NCBI GenBank assembly: GCA_024195585.1 | Contig: SWBL01000032.1 | Coordinates: forward strand, 62,001-126,000 | Origin: Aureobasidium sp. EXF-3400 | Lineage: Eukaryota > Ascomycota > Dothideomycetes > Dothideales > Saccotheciaceae | Reading direction: 5' to 3' | DNA: 64,000 nucleotides | Shown here: piece after piece, positions 22,064 through 32,824 of the stretch | Position numbering within the stretch: the stretch's first letter is position 1 | How the letters are laid out: every line of letters starts with the position of its first letter | Program-made: the position numbers and the translations under genes | The notes under the pieces: generated by a model | Told to the model about the DNA's origin: nothing | Database searches by the model: none | The model's input: only the letters and a program-made list of their open reading frames with translations

Positions 22064-23669
22064 TTTGATGGGTATGTATGTCCAATGGGTTTTCTCTGAA
22101 TGTATTCTTGTATGTCGGACCCTCCTAGTCTATGCGCTTATAGGCAGTCAAGTGAGCGGCGCGCGCGCGCTCACCGTTGAGAGATGTTCAACTTGAACAG
22201 CGGCCTCGCGCAGGGGTTAGCCCTACACTAAGCCGTGGATGGTGATTCGCGTTCCAGTCTCTACCCCGTCTTGACAGAGGGCAGAAATGGGAGGTTATTG
22301 GTCGTTGTTTCAGTAGTTGATGTGGTAAGTATGCCGTGGACCAGTTATGGCGGCTTCTTGTCGCCTCCGCAGACCCAAATCTTCGGGCCCTGAGAAGGGA
22401 GGCTGAGGGAGAGGAAAAGGCGAGAGCCCGCCAACTTGGTGGTAGCCAGAATGGAGACGCCGCAGCGAAAGGATCCTAAGGGTTATGTGTGCTACACGAG
22501 CTGTGGCGGCTGAAGGTCGTTTGTTGAACGATCACCAGCCTTGGGTTAGTGAAGAAGTGGAATCGACAGCGGGTCAAGGTCGCGCAATCGGTCGACTGGT
22601 GTATCCAGAGGTTAGTTGTGCCGATTCAGACAGAACCAAAACAGGGAGAGGTGAAGATGACAAGAAGTCACAAGGCCTCGAGGGTAGTAGGTAAGGAGGA
22701 AGAGTCGAGGACGATTCGTGGTTCAAGGACGAAGAAGACCGACGGCTTTTTCGAGGCACAGACCAGAGCGCAAAGTTGAGAGAGAAAGAGCGCAACCCCA
22801 GCCATCCCACTGCAGCCAATCACTACGCACATGTGTCACCCGATGGCTCGTTTACGACCCTGTATTTTCTTTTTTTTCTTTCTCCCGTTCTAATCAACAA
22901 GACACGACCTTCGTAAGGGCCAGGGCAAATCTCATCAGCTCGTCATGGTCTTCACCATGATCGAGTATCTCCAAGCTCCTGCAATGCTGCATCCTGCCGT
23001 GTGTCGCAGGCCTCCCTTCTTCACGGGCTCGAGCGCGTCCAATCGTCTTCGCACTGACGAACTGTAGCGGCCCGCTAGTTCGGTCGTTCGTTCCCCAAAA
23101 TCAGAGACTCCAAGACCTTCACCGTTCATTCGCAACGCTAGCTGGTCAAACACACTTCCCTGATTTGAACAACCATCTGTCTAGATTCGGCCTGTGTTGC
23201 TCTGCCCTTGTTTTAACCAGTCCACTTCTTCAGGCTCACGTTTTCTTCAGATCCTGAAGCCTCGTGCTGGCGGCTGATTTTGGATCTGGGCAGCCGCAAT
23301 CTCGGTAAACTCGTGCTGTCTCGGTCTTGGTGCTCTCCTGCATCTCGCGTTGCCAGGCATCCAGTTCAACCAAGCCTTGAAGTTTGCAATTTGTTCTGGC
23401 TAAACACTCGTGTTTGTCATCCGTCAGCCGTGTAAGCAGGATGTGAGATTACGGCCACGTCTTGTCCGTCTACACGTCGGTCAAGCATGATTTGGGGTTG
23501 CTCAACACTCTTCGTTGTCGACTCAAGAAGTCGTCTCCATTTGGTCATTTGGCTGCAGAAAAGTAGTTGGTAGGGAGCAAGGTTGTGCCTTGCGATAACG
23601 GAACTGTGGTTGCATCTTGTGATGATTGTTTCTGTCCTACAAATGAGCACACCTCCGTGACCGGTTAGT
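22064..23669. other. 1.6 kb intergenic region
   Basis: Between two minus-strand genes, upstream of the CorA gene and downstream of the 8-exon membrane gene. Short ORFs on both strands overlap and show no recognisable product. Contains a GC-rich palindrome at 22152 and pyrimidine-rich tracts. Confidence 0.5.
22152..22174. repeat. GC-rich palindrome upstream of the CorA gene
   Basis: GTGAGC and its complement GCTCAC flank an alternating GC core, giving a 23-nt near-perfect palindrome about 90 bp before the CorA start codon. It could form a leader hairpin or be a dyad protein-binding site; function unknown. Confidence 0.8.
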
Positions 23670-25119
23670 CTAGATACTGCCAGGCTTTACAATCCTCTCC
23701 TGGCTTTCTCTCCAAGTACCACTCTCGCAATCGATATCGTAAGGCTCTGTTTCCACCACATGCTGGGTCTTTATTCCGATCACATGTGAATTCAAAATAC
23801 TTGGGTCCGGAGTTTCCCTGCTGGCCTCAATGACGGTTGTCAATTTGGCGACATGCCTCTCGTCCAACTCCAGATAGTCGTCTGTCTTTCCATCAGTCGT
23901 GCTGTTCAACCCACCCCTAGACTCCGAGGTATGCTTGGGCTTTTGAGATCCCGAGATTGTGGTTCTATCTTGACGGTCGATAGCTGTTGCCCAATGAAGG
24001 ACGCAAACAGTGAACAAGACTATCGAGCGGTTAGCAGATGTTGTTCTGCCTGGCGTTGGCGACTTACTATCAAGGTTGCACAAACACAGACAGATATATC
24101 CGGGCTCTCCGTCAAGGATTGTAAGGACCGACAGATTGACAACACTCATGATAAGAGTTGCGCAAGACCCCACAAATGTTCGTAGGACCAACGTTCGCAT
24201 CAGAGAGTTCTTGCCCTGCTTGAACGAGTAGCATTCTGGGATCTCAGATAAGCAAAAGTGAAAAAATGCCCGATGATTTCTCTGTACTTACTTCGAAGAG
24301 GATGCAAGAAGAGTGATGTCCGGTAAACATTAAGGAGGACGTCAAATGTTATGAGTGGTACAAGGGCACGCCTCTTCATTCCAATAACGCAAACACCCTT
24401 CTCGTTGATGTATGCAATACGGCTGTGGTACTGTCAGTTTGCTGGGCCGATTTGAACTGTGTTCAGACTTACAAGACGAAGTTGAGGATGACCAGGACGA
24501 TGTAGGGACCTTGGAACAGAATTAGATCATGCTGTTCACATTGACCAGCTGACAGTGAACTCACATATGACGCCGAAAAAGTTGAACAGCCAAAGCTTGC
24601 TCTTCATTCTTGGTGTATTGGTGGTTCGGATGATGTGCACCTTTTCAACTAAGAAGTAGTAGATCATCTGCCTCTGGGTCAGAAGTGCTGAGATCAGATG
24701 TGCTTGGTAGCTTACGATCTTAGTCGTCATATAGGAGGACAGGCATAGCAAGATAGCACCATCGCAGATACCAGCAGATTGGTTTAGTGAGAATGCCTTG
24801 GACAGCACCGCTGTACAGAAGATGAACAGAAAAGAATCGATGTATATCGCAATGATCACTTCGTAGAAGGTCAGAAACATGTTCCAACACGAGGTGGCAG
24901 TGTGTTGGCCTTACAGGCATTCGTCACCGAGATGTTCTTCCAATTTTGAATGATTTGTATGCGACGAGCTGATCGGTCAGATTTGGCTCAGACCAGGAAT
25001 TTCTAAGCAGTCTTACTGAGACAAATGGCCAGTACGCTGATCGTTATCATGGACAAGGCCATGGTGACGACTCTAGCCGCGGCTGGTACTTCTGCGACCT
25101 CATGAGTGTGTGCATCCAT
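23670..25119 (-). CDS. Fungal seven-transmembrane-type integral membrane protein, 8 exons
   Basis: Exons on the minus strand: 25119-25017, 24968-24915, 24858-24716, 24667-24565, 24509-24473, 24422-24292, 24235-24068, 24019-23670; all seven introns are 48-56 nt with GT-AG ends and phases that close exactly, giving about 362 residues. About seven hydrophobic segments can be seen, among them VVTMALSMITISVLAIC, FLFIFCTAVL, YIVLVILNFVF, LVPLITFDVLLNVY, ATLIMSVVNLSVLTIL and LFTVCVLHWATA. Blocks such as YYFLVEKVHIIR, KLWLFNFFGVI, RIAYINEKGVCVIGM and LDGEPGYICLCLCNLD match a family widespread in Pezizomycotina but without a known role. The C-terminal tail of about 110 residues is polar and probably cytosolic. 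A receptor-like job is possible by topology only. Confidence 0.85.
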
Positions 25120-26455
25120 GGGGTAAAGATTGCATGGGCAAGGTTGAAGGAGAATGAATCACAAAATCCCATCTGCGTTGGGTAGGGGTTCATATATCAC
25201 GGGTGTGGTCCGAATTGGCGAAGGCATGGACAAGCAGCTAGACGGTTACCTTCCACAAGGTTTCAGTACGATAGTTCTGCAGTCACCCGTAACTCAACCA
25301 CAAAATGCAAAGCAATAACGCGAACGGTTCATGAACGATTCTTCCATGAGCAATCTTAGATGCCGAGCAGGGGGTTCCCAGGATCGGTCAAGCGGACCCA
25401 GATGTGGCGTATTATACTTCAACAGTCTGAACGCACTAGGCACAAGGTTGGTATCTGGGGTCACAGAGAGCTGAGGGGAACATTAGATGGCAGCTCTGCA
25501 GACGGGTCATAAGATTGCCCAGGGAGCTGGGTGACAGATTGGTCTCGATCCTCTATCGAATGGAAACACCATGAAGTGTGAGAGATGGATGTCAGCAGAT
25601 TGGAAAAGGCTATGTATGGTTGAGAAGCGGTTGCGAAAGGCTGATGCCGAAACCGCTCGAGGAAACAGTCCGTAAAGGTACTGTAGTCAACTCCGGTGCA
25701 GGCCATTGGCAAGTCAACTGTGATGGCCCGTCATGATGATGCTGTACAGCAGGTACCAAGTGTTGCCATCCGGGAGGGTTTATGTTAGTGGTCAAGAGTA
25801 TTGTAGGCAGGATACACCGGGAGCTCAAGATAGCCGGGAGAATAGGCTGTAACTGCCTTCCCCAAAAGGCTTTGCCAACTGAAACACAATAGGGCATTGG
25901 AACCTCCAGCCCTGTCGACATTATTGGGAGCAGAGCGGGACTATGATGGAAGCAGAGACGAGTACGCACGTATGCCATGACTCGGGGGCAACGGGAGCGC
26001 GAAGGCTTGAAGCGATATGGAAGCCACGGACACGGCAGGAGGAGAGGTTGGTGCACGGATGGGAACGGCGAGACTGCCGAAAAGGTTATCGAGGGCGGGA
26101 GTGTCCGATAGGGCTTGGGGCTGCATGGCCTTTGTCGCACCGCACACGCCCACCTGCAACATGCAAGCCCACACACCTCGACCTGGCGCATCCAACCTTG
26201 AACCCACAACCAAGACACGCCAACCGACTGTCGCCATCACTGACGCGATAGTCTCATCCCTACAACAGCCCGGAGACACACCCCGTCCGAGTCGCGCCGA
26301 CGGCATCACCTCACCGACATAGACGGCACACATCGCAGGCAGAACCGACCAAACCCCGCATCCAGACGGGCACGCGAACAAGCGCAACCATGTCAGAGCG
26401 AAGGTCTTGGGCATTTGCTGTATGATCGCATGGCCTCCCTCGGTAGCGATTTCCT
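25120..26455. other. Divergent intergenic region, 1.3 kb
   Basis: Between the minus-strand membrane protein and the plus-strand 26456 gene. Long minus-strand ORFs (25610-26218, 25941-26414) lack family marks and splice logic and are treated as chance. No clear promoter element recognised. Confidence 0.5.
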
Positions 26456-27974
26456 ATGGCTGACTGGGTCGCGCAGCCGCAAGACCACGACTACCCTCCT
26501 GCAACCACCAACAACCCGGATAATGATGCTGCCACCACCGCCGCTCCCACGAGGCTAGACAGAATTCGCCGTGTTGTGCAGAGAAACAACGAGTTGAGGA
26601 GAGAGTCGGAGGAGGCCGAGCGCAACGCCAGATGGGCCCCTCCACCTTCGCGTTTGAGACGTCGCCGCTACAGGGATCCTACCGAACAGTCCCCTCCACG
26701 ATTCACTCGATCCATCATCGACCAACCCTCGTCCGACCTTGACGAGCCTAGGCAGTGGAATGTCAAGAGGAGGAAGTTGACTCACGAGGCAAACCACAAG
26801 TATGGCCGCTATGGCCAGGTCGAGCCTGGCAGACTGAAGCTTGAACTCGAAAGCTGCGATGGCGAAGTCCACAACGAAGAACGCAGCGGCATCGACTTTG
26901 GACCTGAGAATATTCTCAAGCACGACAAAAGTGTTTACTGCTCTCGCGCTTCAAAGTGTAACATTGTCTTGCGACATCATGATGACTCGACCTTCTGTCT
27001 GGAAAAGCTGTACATCATTGCGCCTGAGAACGGTTTCACTGCTCCGTGAGAAGGTCATGTCCATGTCTCTCTGTATCTCCTGCTAATACATAGCAGGGTA
27101 AAGGAGGGTCTGGTCTATGTCGGCATGAGTCGAGACGACCTTCAGCCACATATCAATAGCTCTACTCATTACCTGAACCCTCCTAGGAGTCCGCCACCAC
27201 GCCGTACTCATGATCCTGTGCGCCTCAGTTTGTTGGAGAGCATCCATGATCCTGAGGTCGCCCGTGCTATTGGTACGCGCAGGGGTGCTGGCTTCTTCTC
27301 ACCTATAGACTCTCCAGCAGATGACCAGTCTCAGGACGAGGACGATGCTGATGATATGTGGAATTCCATACCTGCAACTAGAGATCCTTCATGGCCTCCT
27401 ATGGATCCAAGTCGACAGGTTACAAACAGGAACGATGTTGACGGCCGCAATTGTGATGATCCCGCAGACCTGAGAGAGTCTCCAGACGGCCGCATAGTTG
27501 TCTTGAGTGACGAGGAAATTTCTTGGCCTGAGGACCCTACTAGGCCAGATGTGCTCGCCGATAGGAGGCGTAGGGAGCGAAACTTACGCGAGTACGACGA
27601 CGAGGATATTTGGGAATCAAGATATCGCACAAATTATGCGCGTATGCGTATGCGACAACCGCATATATCCATGGAGCGAGCCGAAGCAGCTCCGTTAAGT
27701 CCAGAGCCCGATCGATATAAGAGCGATACTGTTGCTAGGGCGAGATTCAAGATCAAGGACAATCGACATCGGGTAGCGATCAAGTTCGATCCTCCAGTGT
27801 ACGTGTCCCTAGGCGAGGTTTGAATGAATGCATCACTAATCAATCGGTAGATCTGGCACGCATATCTTGTTGAAGTTACAAACGCCATATGTCAACAAGA
27901 ACATCGACATACAGACTGTCATAGCGACTGGTTTTGCAGGACCGAGATACTTTCCAGTGATTCAGTTCAAATGA
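26456..27974 (+). CDS. Conserved fungal protein with a split C-terminal beta-sandwich-like domain
   Basis: Exons 26456-27045, 27097-27798 and 27851-27974 (51- and 52-nt introns) give about 471 residues. I cannot name the gene. Residues 1-110 are Arg/Glu-rich and disordered-looking. About residues 160-205 form a conserved-looking block (FGPENILKHDKSVYCSRASK, then CNIVLRHHDD and FCLEKLYIIAPENGFTAPVK). A 150-residue acidic, low-complexity insert follows, and the last 60 residues form a second block (VAIKFDPPVSGTHILLKL, NIDIQTVIATGFAGPRYFP). The two blocks together look like strands of a DOC/discoidin-type galactose-binding-like fold interrupted by the insert; this is inference. Intron 1 ends in TAGCAG, so two in-frame acceptors are possible. 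Confidence 0.75.
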
Positions 27975-28033
27975 TGGGCGTATGGAATAGTTTCGAGTAA
28001 GGATCGAATTTACAAGAAGCCTTGAGAGAGAAT

Positions 28034-29017
28034 TTATCTACGGCTCGATGAGCCAAACCCGGTGCTCTCGTATCTCGACGACGATGGCGTAGGAGAGCTC
28101 GAGCCTGTACTGCCACCCCAGCCACCACTGTTAGATCTGTTTGATGCGTTACCTCTGTTTCCAGCCATGTATCCCGCGGCGGCACCTGCAGCAGCTCCTG
28201 CACCGGCACCAGTCCAGAAACCAGGTCTCCAAGCCTGTCCGTTCTGTGTACCGTAATTGCGACTAGAGCTTGGCTTGCCATATGGCGTGTAAGGAGGTGG
28301 TGGGTCATCTATGTATGTTAGCATTTTGCAGATCATCTGGTCATGAAAGCTCGCCTTACCATTGTCATCGCCACCCCAACCACCTCCATACCCGTGACCT
28401 GCCTGCGGTGGGCGTCTGTTGTTTCCTCTGACGCACGAATTCCAGACTCCGTAGACAATCATGCCTGCAACAACTACAATATCTTTGTCAGTCGATGTAG
28501 CATGAGTCAGAACGAGTAGAGACTTACACGTGAAGAAAGCCCAGAAGATGAGCTTTTCGCCAGTCGAAGCTGGACCAGATCTTTCATCTCCATCTGCCCT
28601 GTGACCATACTTTCTCTCGCCCTCCTCAGTAAGCACAAGCCTGTAGCTCACACCGCAACTCCCCTTCAAGACATAGGGGTCCTCAGGAGAATCGTAGCCC
28701 TCACACGAGACATCCGTACTGCCCAGCTTGAACTCCGGAGGTAGAGAAGCCTTGCAAGTCCACTGTACGTTGTCGTCGTCGTAGTCAGAGCCGGCATTGG
28801 TGCAGCGCATCACGTCCACATCGTATAGACCCCGTGCGTTGCCACCCGTGCATTGAAGCTGTGGGATTGGGGAACTGCGACGAGCACTTGTTTTTTGATT
28901 GGCGCGCAAGGTGAGACTGGAGATTTTGGAAAGGAGTACGCTGTTTGAAGGTTTGCGGAGGGCTTCTGATAGATTGAGGCCTGAGAGGAGGGCCAGTAGG
29001 AGAGCGGACACCCGCAT
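28034..29017 (-). CDS. SARAF-like store-operated calcium entry regulator (ER membrane)
   Basis: Exons 29017-28528, 28473-28360 and 28308-28034 give about 292 residues. A signal peptide (MRVSALLLALLSGLNLSEAL) is followed by a lumenal domain with the blocks CTNAGSDYDDDNVQWTC and SCEGYDSPEDPYVLKGSCG, which match the animal SARAF/TMEM66 family closely in pattern, including the paired Cys residues. One membrane segment (WAFFTFVAGMIVYGVW) is rebuilt by splicing intron 1. The cytosolic tail is Gly/Ser/Asn/Pro-rich with PPPPYTPYGK. In animals SARAF limits store-operated calcium entry by acting on STIM; fungi have no STIM/Orai pair that I know of, so the fungal role is open. Both introns (54 and 51 nt) are stop-free multiples of three, so the whole frame is open if they are retained. 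Divergent from PBN1. Confidence 0.88.
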   Translation of the reverse strand: MRVSALLLALLSGLNLSEALRKPSNSVLLSKISSLTLRANQKTSARRSSPIPQLQCTGGNARGLYDVDVMRCTNAGSDYDDDNVQWTCKASLPPEFKLGSTDVSCEGYDSPEDPYVLKGSCGVSYRLVLTEEGERKYGHRADGDERSGPASTGEKLIFWAFFTCKSLLVLTHATSTDKDIVVVAGMIVYGVWNSCVRGNNRRPPQAGHGYGGGWGGDDNGKASFHDQMICKMLTYIDDPPPPYTPYGKPSSSRNYGTQNGQAWRPGFWTGAGAGAAAGAAAGYMAGNRGNASNRSNSGGWGGSTGSSSPTPSSSRYESTGFGSSSRR

Positions 29018-29332
29018 TGTGGCGACGTGTTTTTTCGGTGATATTTGTGACGATGTGTTGATAGCCAAACGATGTATGTTGCTTTTAATAATTCTCTTGT
29101 AATTTTCCTGATGGTTTTCTTGTTCTTGAGTGGCGAGGACACGGTGGCAGTGCGATAAATAGTGGCTGAGTGATGAAACAAAAGCTGGAAGTGGTTGCCT
29201 GGTCGTGCGTAAATTAGAGCATGCTTGATCAACAGCAGCACGCCTCCAGTCGCCTATCGCTATCTGTCCAATCACGCGGCTTGCTGCAGCCAGACTACAA
29301 GTCGCGAACTGGCCTTTGTCTTCAGATAAACA
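29018..29332. promoter_or_regulatory. Divergent promoter region SARAF / PBN1
   Basis: 315 bp between two start codons on opposite strands; both transcripts must start here. No TATA box is evident for either gene. Confidence 0.4.
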
Positions 29333-31020
29333 ATGAAGCAAAGAATTACATACTTGTTGCACGAGGCTGGTGGAGTTGATCCTGCGACACTCGATGTTGA
29401 CAGTGACTCTATAAAATTGCCGGGCCTCAAGGCTGCCAAAGAATGGAGAGTCACGCTGGGCACACGAGAACTGCCAAAAGAAGTATGGAGATGGCCCCTC
29501 TTGATATGTTCATTCGAAGTTAAAGAGTTGAGCTAATGATTTCTTGAAGGTTGTCGACGTCCTTGAACAAAGTCACGAAATACACATACGTTGGTCTGCC
29601 GAGTGGAATTATGATGCTGTAACACCTTTCTCATCAAGAGTCCCGGCTGGCTTCCATGTTTTCTATACTCCAGGAGAAAATGCATCTTCGTATGTTCAAT
29701 GCCTTACATTCCATTCGAGACTATGCTGAGCGATACAGAGAAATATTATGTCCACTTCTGGGCACGATCTTTGGCGACGCTGTCGAGTGCACATCTGTAA
29801 AGGTATTTTGCTCCACATATCGAGCCTTGCTGGATGAATACTGATTGCTGCTGTCCCTCTAGCAGTCATTTTCGACTCCTCCAATTCTGTCTGAACGCTT
29901 CGCGATGTCCGCAAAGTATCAGTACTACAAACCTTTAGCGCGTCTAACGAGACTCATTGGCTATCTTTCATCGATTGTCTGTGAACCGTCGGATACAGCC
30001 TGTTATGATCAGATCATGTCGCTCGCTCAAGCCAGCTCCTTGGACGTCGACTACGACACTATATCTCACGCGCTCCGTTTCACCGCATATTGGGACTGGG
30101 CTGTTGCAGCTGATGGCTCACAAGGTGTTTGGGACGAGACATTACGTTTACAACCTTCTTCAGACGCTCTCGAAGTTGGCATTCTGAATGTTGAAAAGTC
30201 TACCGAAGAAGGAGAGATTGCACTGAGTGGGTTGCTGACTGTGGTGGGTGAAGACACCAAGCCTAGTGCGACCAAGTTCTCTTTCCCATCAAGACATCAT
30301 ACTGGATCAAAGCATTCTGCAGAGCTGACCTTCGAGACATCGTTTCGCCAACCGACTGGACTTCATCCTACATTGGAGCTCAAGTTTCCTAGTAATGCAC
30401 TGTCACAGCCTGATGAGTCTTGTGCATTGCATGCTTACCTGACGCTGCCTTCCTCGGTCTTCATAGACCGCTATCAGCTCTCAGATCCTCTGTTCCTCGC
30501 ATCGCAGAATCTGGTTGCTCTACGCAGTCTCAGTGGAGCCACTGACCTAGAGGCACCCGTCTGGACAACACCACAATGGGGCTCAGCAGCACTACTAGAG
30601 CTCGCACATCCTGAATCGCCCTCTGTGAACAACGACACCTGGACGGTAACCGTTCCGCTACACACACGCTACATGCCACCATCTACTGACGGCACACACG
30701 CTGCACACATCCCTTGGCCAGCAGTCTTCTGGGCTTGTGAAGCCGAAGACGGATTGAAAATGTCTGTCAATCCTTTCGATCGCACGAACATTGGCTTTGA
30801 TGGGCTTTTTGGCCCCAAGACTCTGTTCCATCATATTGGCGCTTCTTATGAGGCGAAGACATTGATGGAAAGGCTCGATATTCCTGTGTTAAACGAAACA
30901 AAGACTAGGTTCGTCGAGCTGGGTACAGGAGTAGCCGTTCTCCTTGGGTTCTTGTGGGTGTTGTGGTGCTTGGTCAGACCAGCGAGAAAGGGGCTTCAGA
31001 AGGCTGATAAGAAAGAGTGA
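29333..31020 (+). CDS. PBN1: PBN1/PIG-X: stabilising subunit of GPI mannosyltransferase I
   Basis: Exons 29333-29482, 29550-29689, 29739-29802 and 29863-31020 give about 503 residues. The N-terminal blocks HEIHIRWSAEWNY and VPAGFHVFYTP, and the PILSERFAMSAKYQYY block after exon 4 begins, are typical of the family; the C-terminal half holds HAYLTLPSSVFIDRYQL and TLFHHIGA, and one C-terminal membrane helix (VELGTGVAVLLGFLWVLWCLV) is followed by a short basic tail. Pbn1/PIG-X sits in the ER membrane with GPI14/PIG-M and is needed to add the first mannose to the GPI precursor. The third intron ends TAGCAG, so two acceptors three bases apart are available and would add or drop one Gln. LAS21 of the same pathway lies 27 kb away, too far to imply co-regulation. 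Confidence 0.9.
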
Positions 31021-32824
31021 TGAATCCTCGCTCGAGATTATATCAACACATAGCATACACAGTAGCGATGTAGCTGCATACTGGTATCAAGAGGCACTGA
31101 TAGGCTCCAGTATACTGGGTAGATCGATGATTCGGACCCACCCCTGAACACGTTTTGGTATGTGGTTAGCATCTAGTCTGTAGAAGGTTCTAGAATAACC
31201 TCGAATGACCGTGAGGAAAATTGAGTGTTCAGATCAACACGATGAATTGGTTGAGGATGATCAGAGCGTAATTAGTGCCAACGGGACCATAACAATGGGT
31301 TAGGAGAAGTAGTAATGCTCTGTGGTGGTATGTTGAGGAATCATCAGTAAAATCTCACCAGGCTTTGCTTAATTCACCGAGTCTCCTGCAATAATGAGCC
31401 TTTATATGCACTCAAGCTTCCAGTCTGACTGCACCGGTGGCCGAGGGTGAGGCAGAAAACAAAAACACCAAAAACACGACATCGTATGAATAGCTGAGTT
31501 GTGGGAGGGAACCCTCGGCAGGGTGCAATATTTTTTGGCAGTCAGTGTTCAATTCATTCGAGCGACCACCTTTTCGTCTTTCGGTTTGTCTTAGTGGTAT
31601 GGCAATTGAATATGCATGTGAAGGCATCCTTCTGGATGTTGCTTATTTCCTAGCCAATACCACAAGGCCCAAGGAACTCGATATAGACACAGCAAAGCTT
31701 GCTAGACTTGCGTGGACACCTTCCACGCGGATGAGACAGATATAGCAAAGAAGACACGTGTTCAATGAGCTGACAAAGACTGTTGGTGGCCATGCTATAC
31801 GATACATACAAAATCTCGATAAACGCAACGGAGGTCTATACAGCAAGACCGAGGGACGCGACGAGGTCGACAAAAGATGGCAGGTTGCAAGGGTCGCTCG
31901 GGTATTCCTTCCGCCGGGCAAAGAGCCGCGACTTCCGCATTTGGGTAGCCGTACTCATGTGTTGCGTCTTGACAAGTTCATCTAATGTTGACACGTCGAA
32001 CGACAGGGAGGTCAGAATTGGCCTCGATTGAATGGACTGGTGGTTGAGCATTGTGTATCTTTGAATCTGAAGCTAAGGATCGAAGAATGGGCAACGAGTA
32101 AAGTAACACACATGTAGAAAGACGCTGGTAAAGCACGTGAAAAACAGACGTCAGGTGAAAGAAGCTTCGGCGTTGCATGTACACAGCACACACAGAGAAG
32201 GTAGACACGAATACTCGAATCGGGCGATTTGATGAATCAACGGCGCGGTGATCGAGAGAAAGGTGAGGTTCGGCAGCAGCAATTGAAGAGCAGAGGGTCT
32301 TTCGGGGTGCCTGAGAATCGAGAAAGCTTGGACCTCCTGCCAACTGTGACGTTGCCTGCCTGCCCGCAGTTTGAAAATCGCATAGCATGACCGCGACGAA
32401 AGAGCGACGACGAGAAAGAGATTTTCAACCATTGCACTTGACATATTCGACATAGAATCGTGAACTTCTTGGGACGTCGACGTCTACTTCAACAATACAC
32501 CACGCACTGAGACACACGCAACTTTCTTCGCGCGCGCAGAGAGACACGGAACTTGTTAGACCGAACGAAAGACTCATCGCGTCTTCACATTCGGCCCTGG
32601 TCTGAGGCCTGATCTGACCTGACCACAAGACTTTCCTTCATACAACAATGCCCACTGGTTCGGACAGACGATAGGCATTTCATTCGTGCTTGACTAGACT
32701 TCTGCAATCCACGATTATATCAATCGCGTCGCTACCACTTTCCCTCATCAGCATTTGCGCCGGGCAGCCAGCCAGCATCTACCCGCTACTAGAGACTACT
32801 CGTCTCAGCCATACAAACGACGAG
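31021..32824. other. 1.8 kb intergenic region upstream of HSF1
   Basis: Only short, overlapping ORFs. The last several hundred bases probably hold the promoter and a long leader of HSF1; an open frame runs from 32690 into the HSF1 frame, but its residues are unlike the family. Confidence 0.5.

Noticed and set aside
25610..26414. Two overlapping minus-strand ORFs (202 and 157 codons)
   Set aside because: They lie in an intergenic region, overlap in different frames, and show no domain, signal or splice logic.
32690..32824. Upstream in-frame extension of HSF1
   Set aside because: The 45 extra codons look like leader sequence; the family-like basic N-terminus starts at the ATG at 32825.
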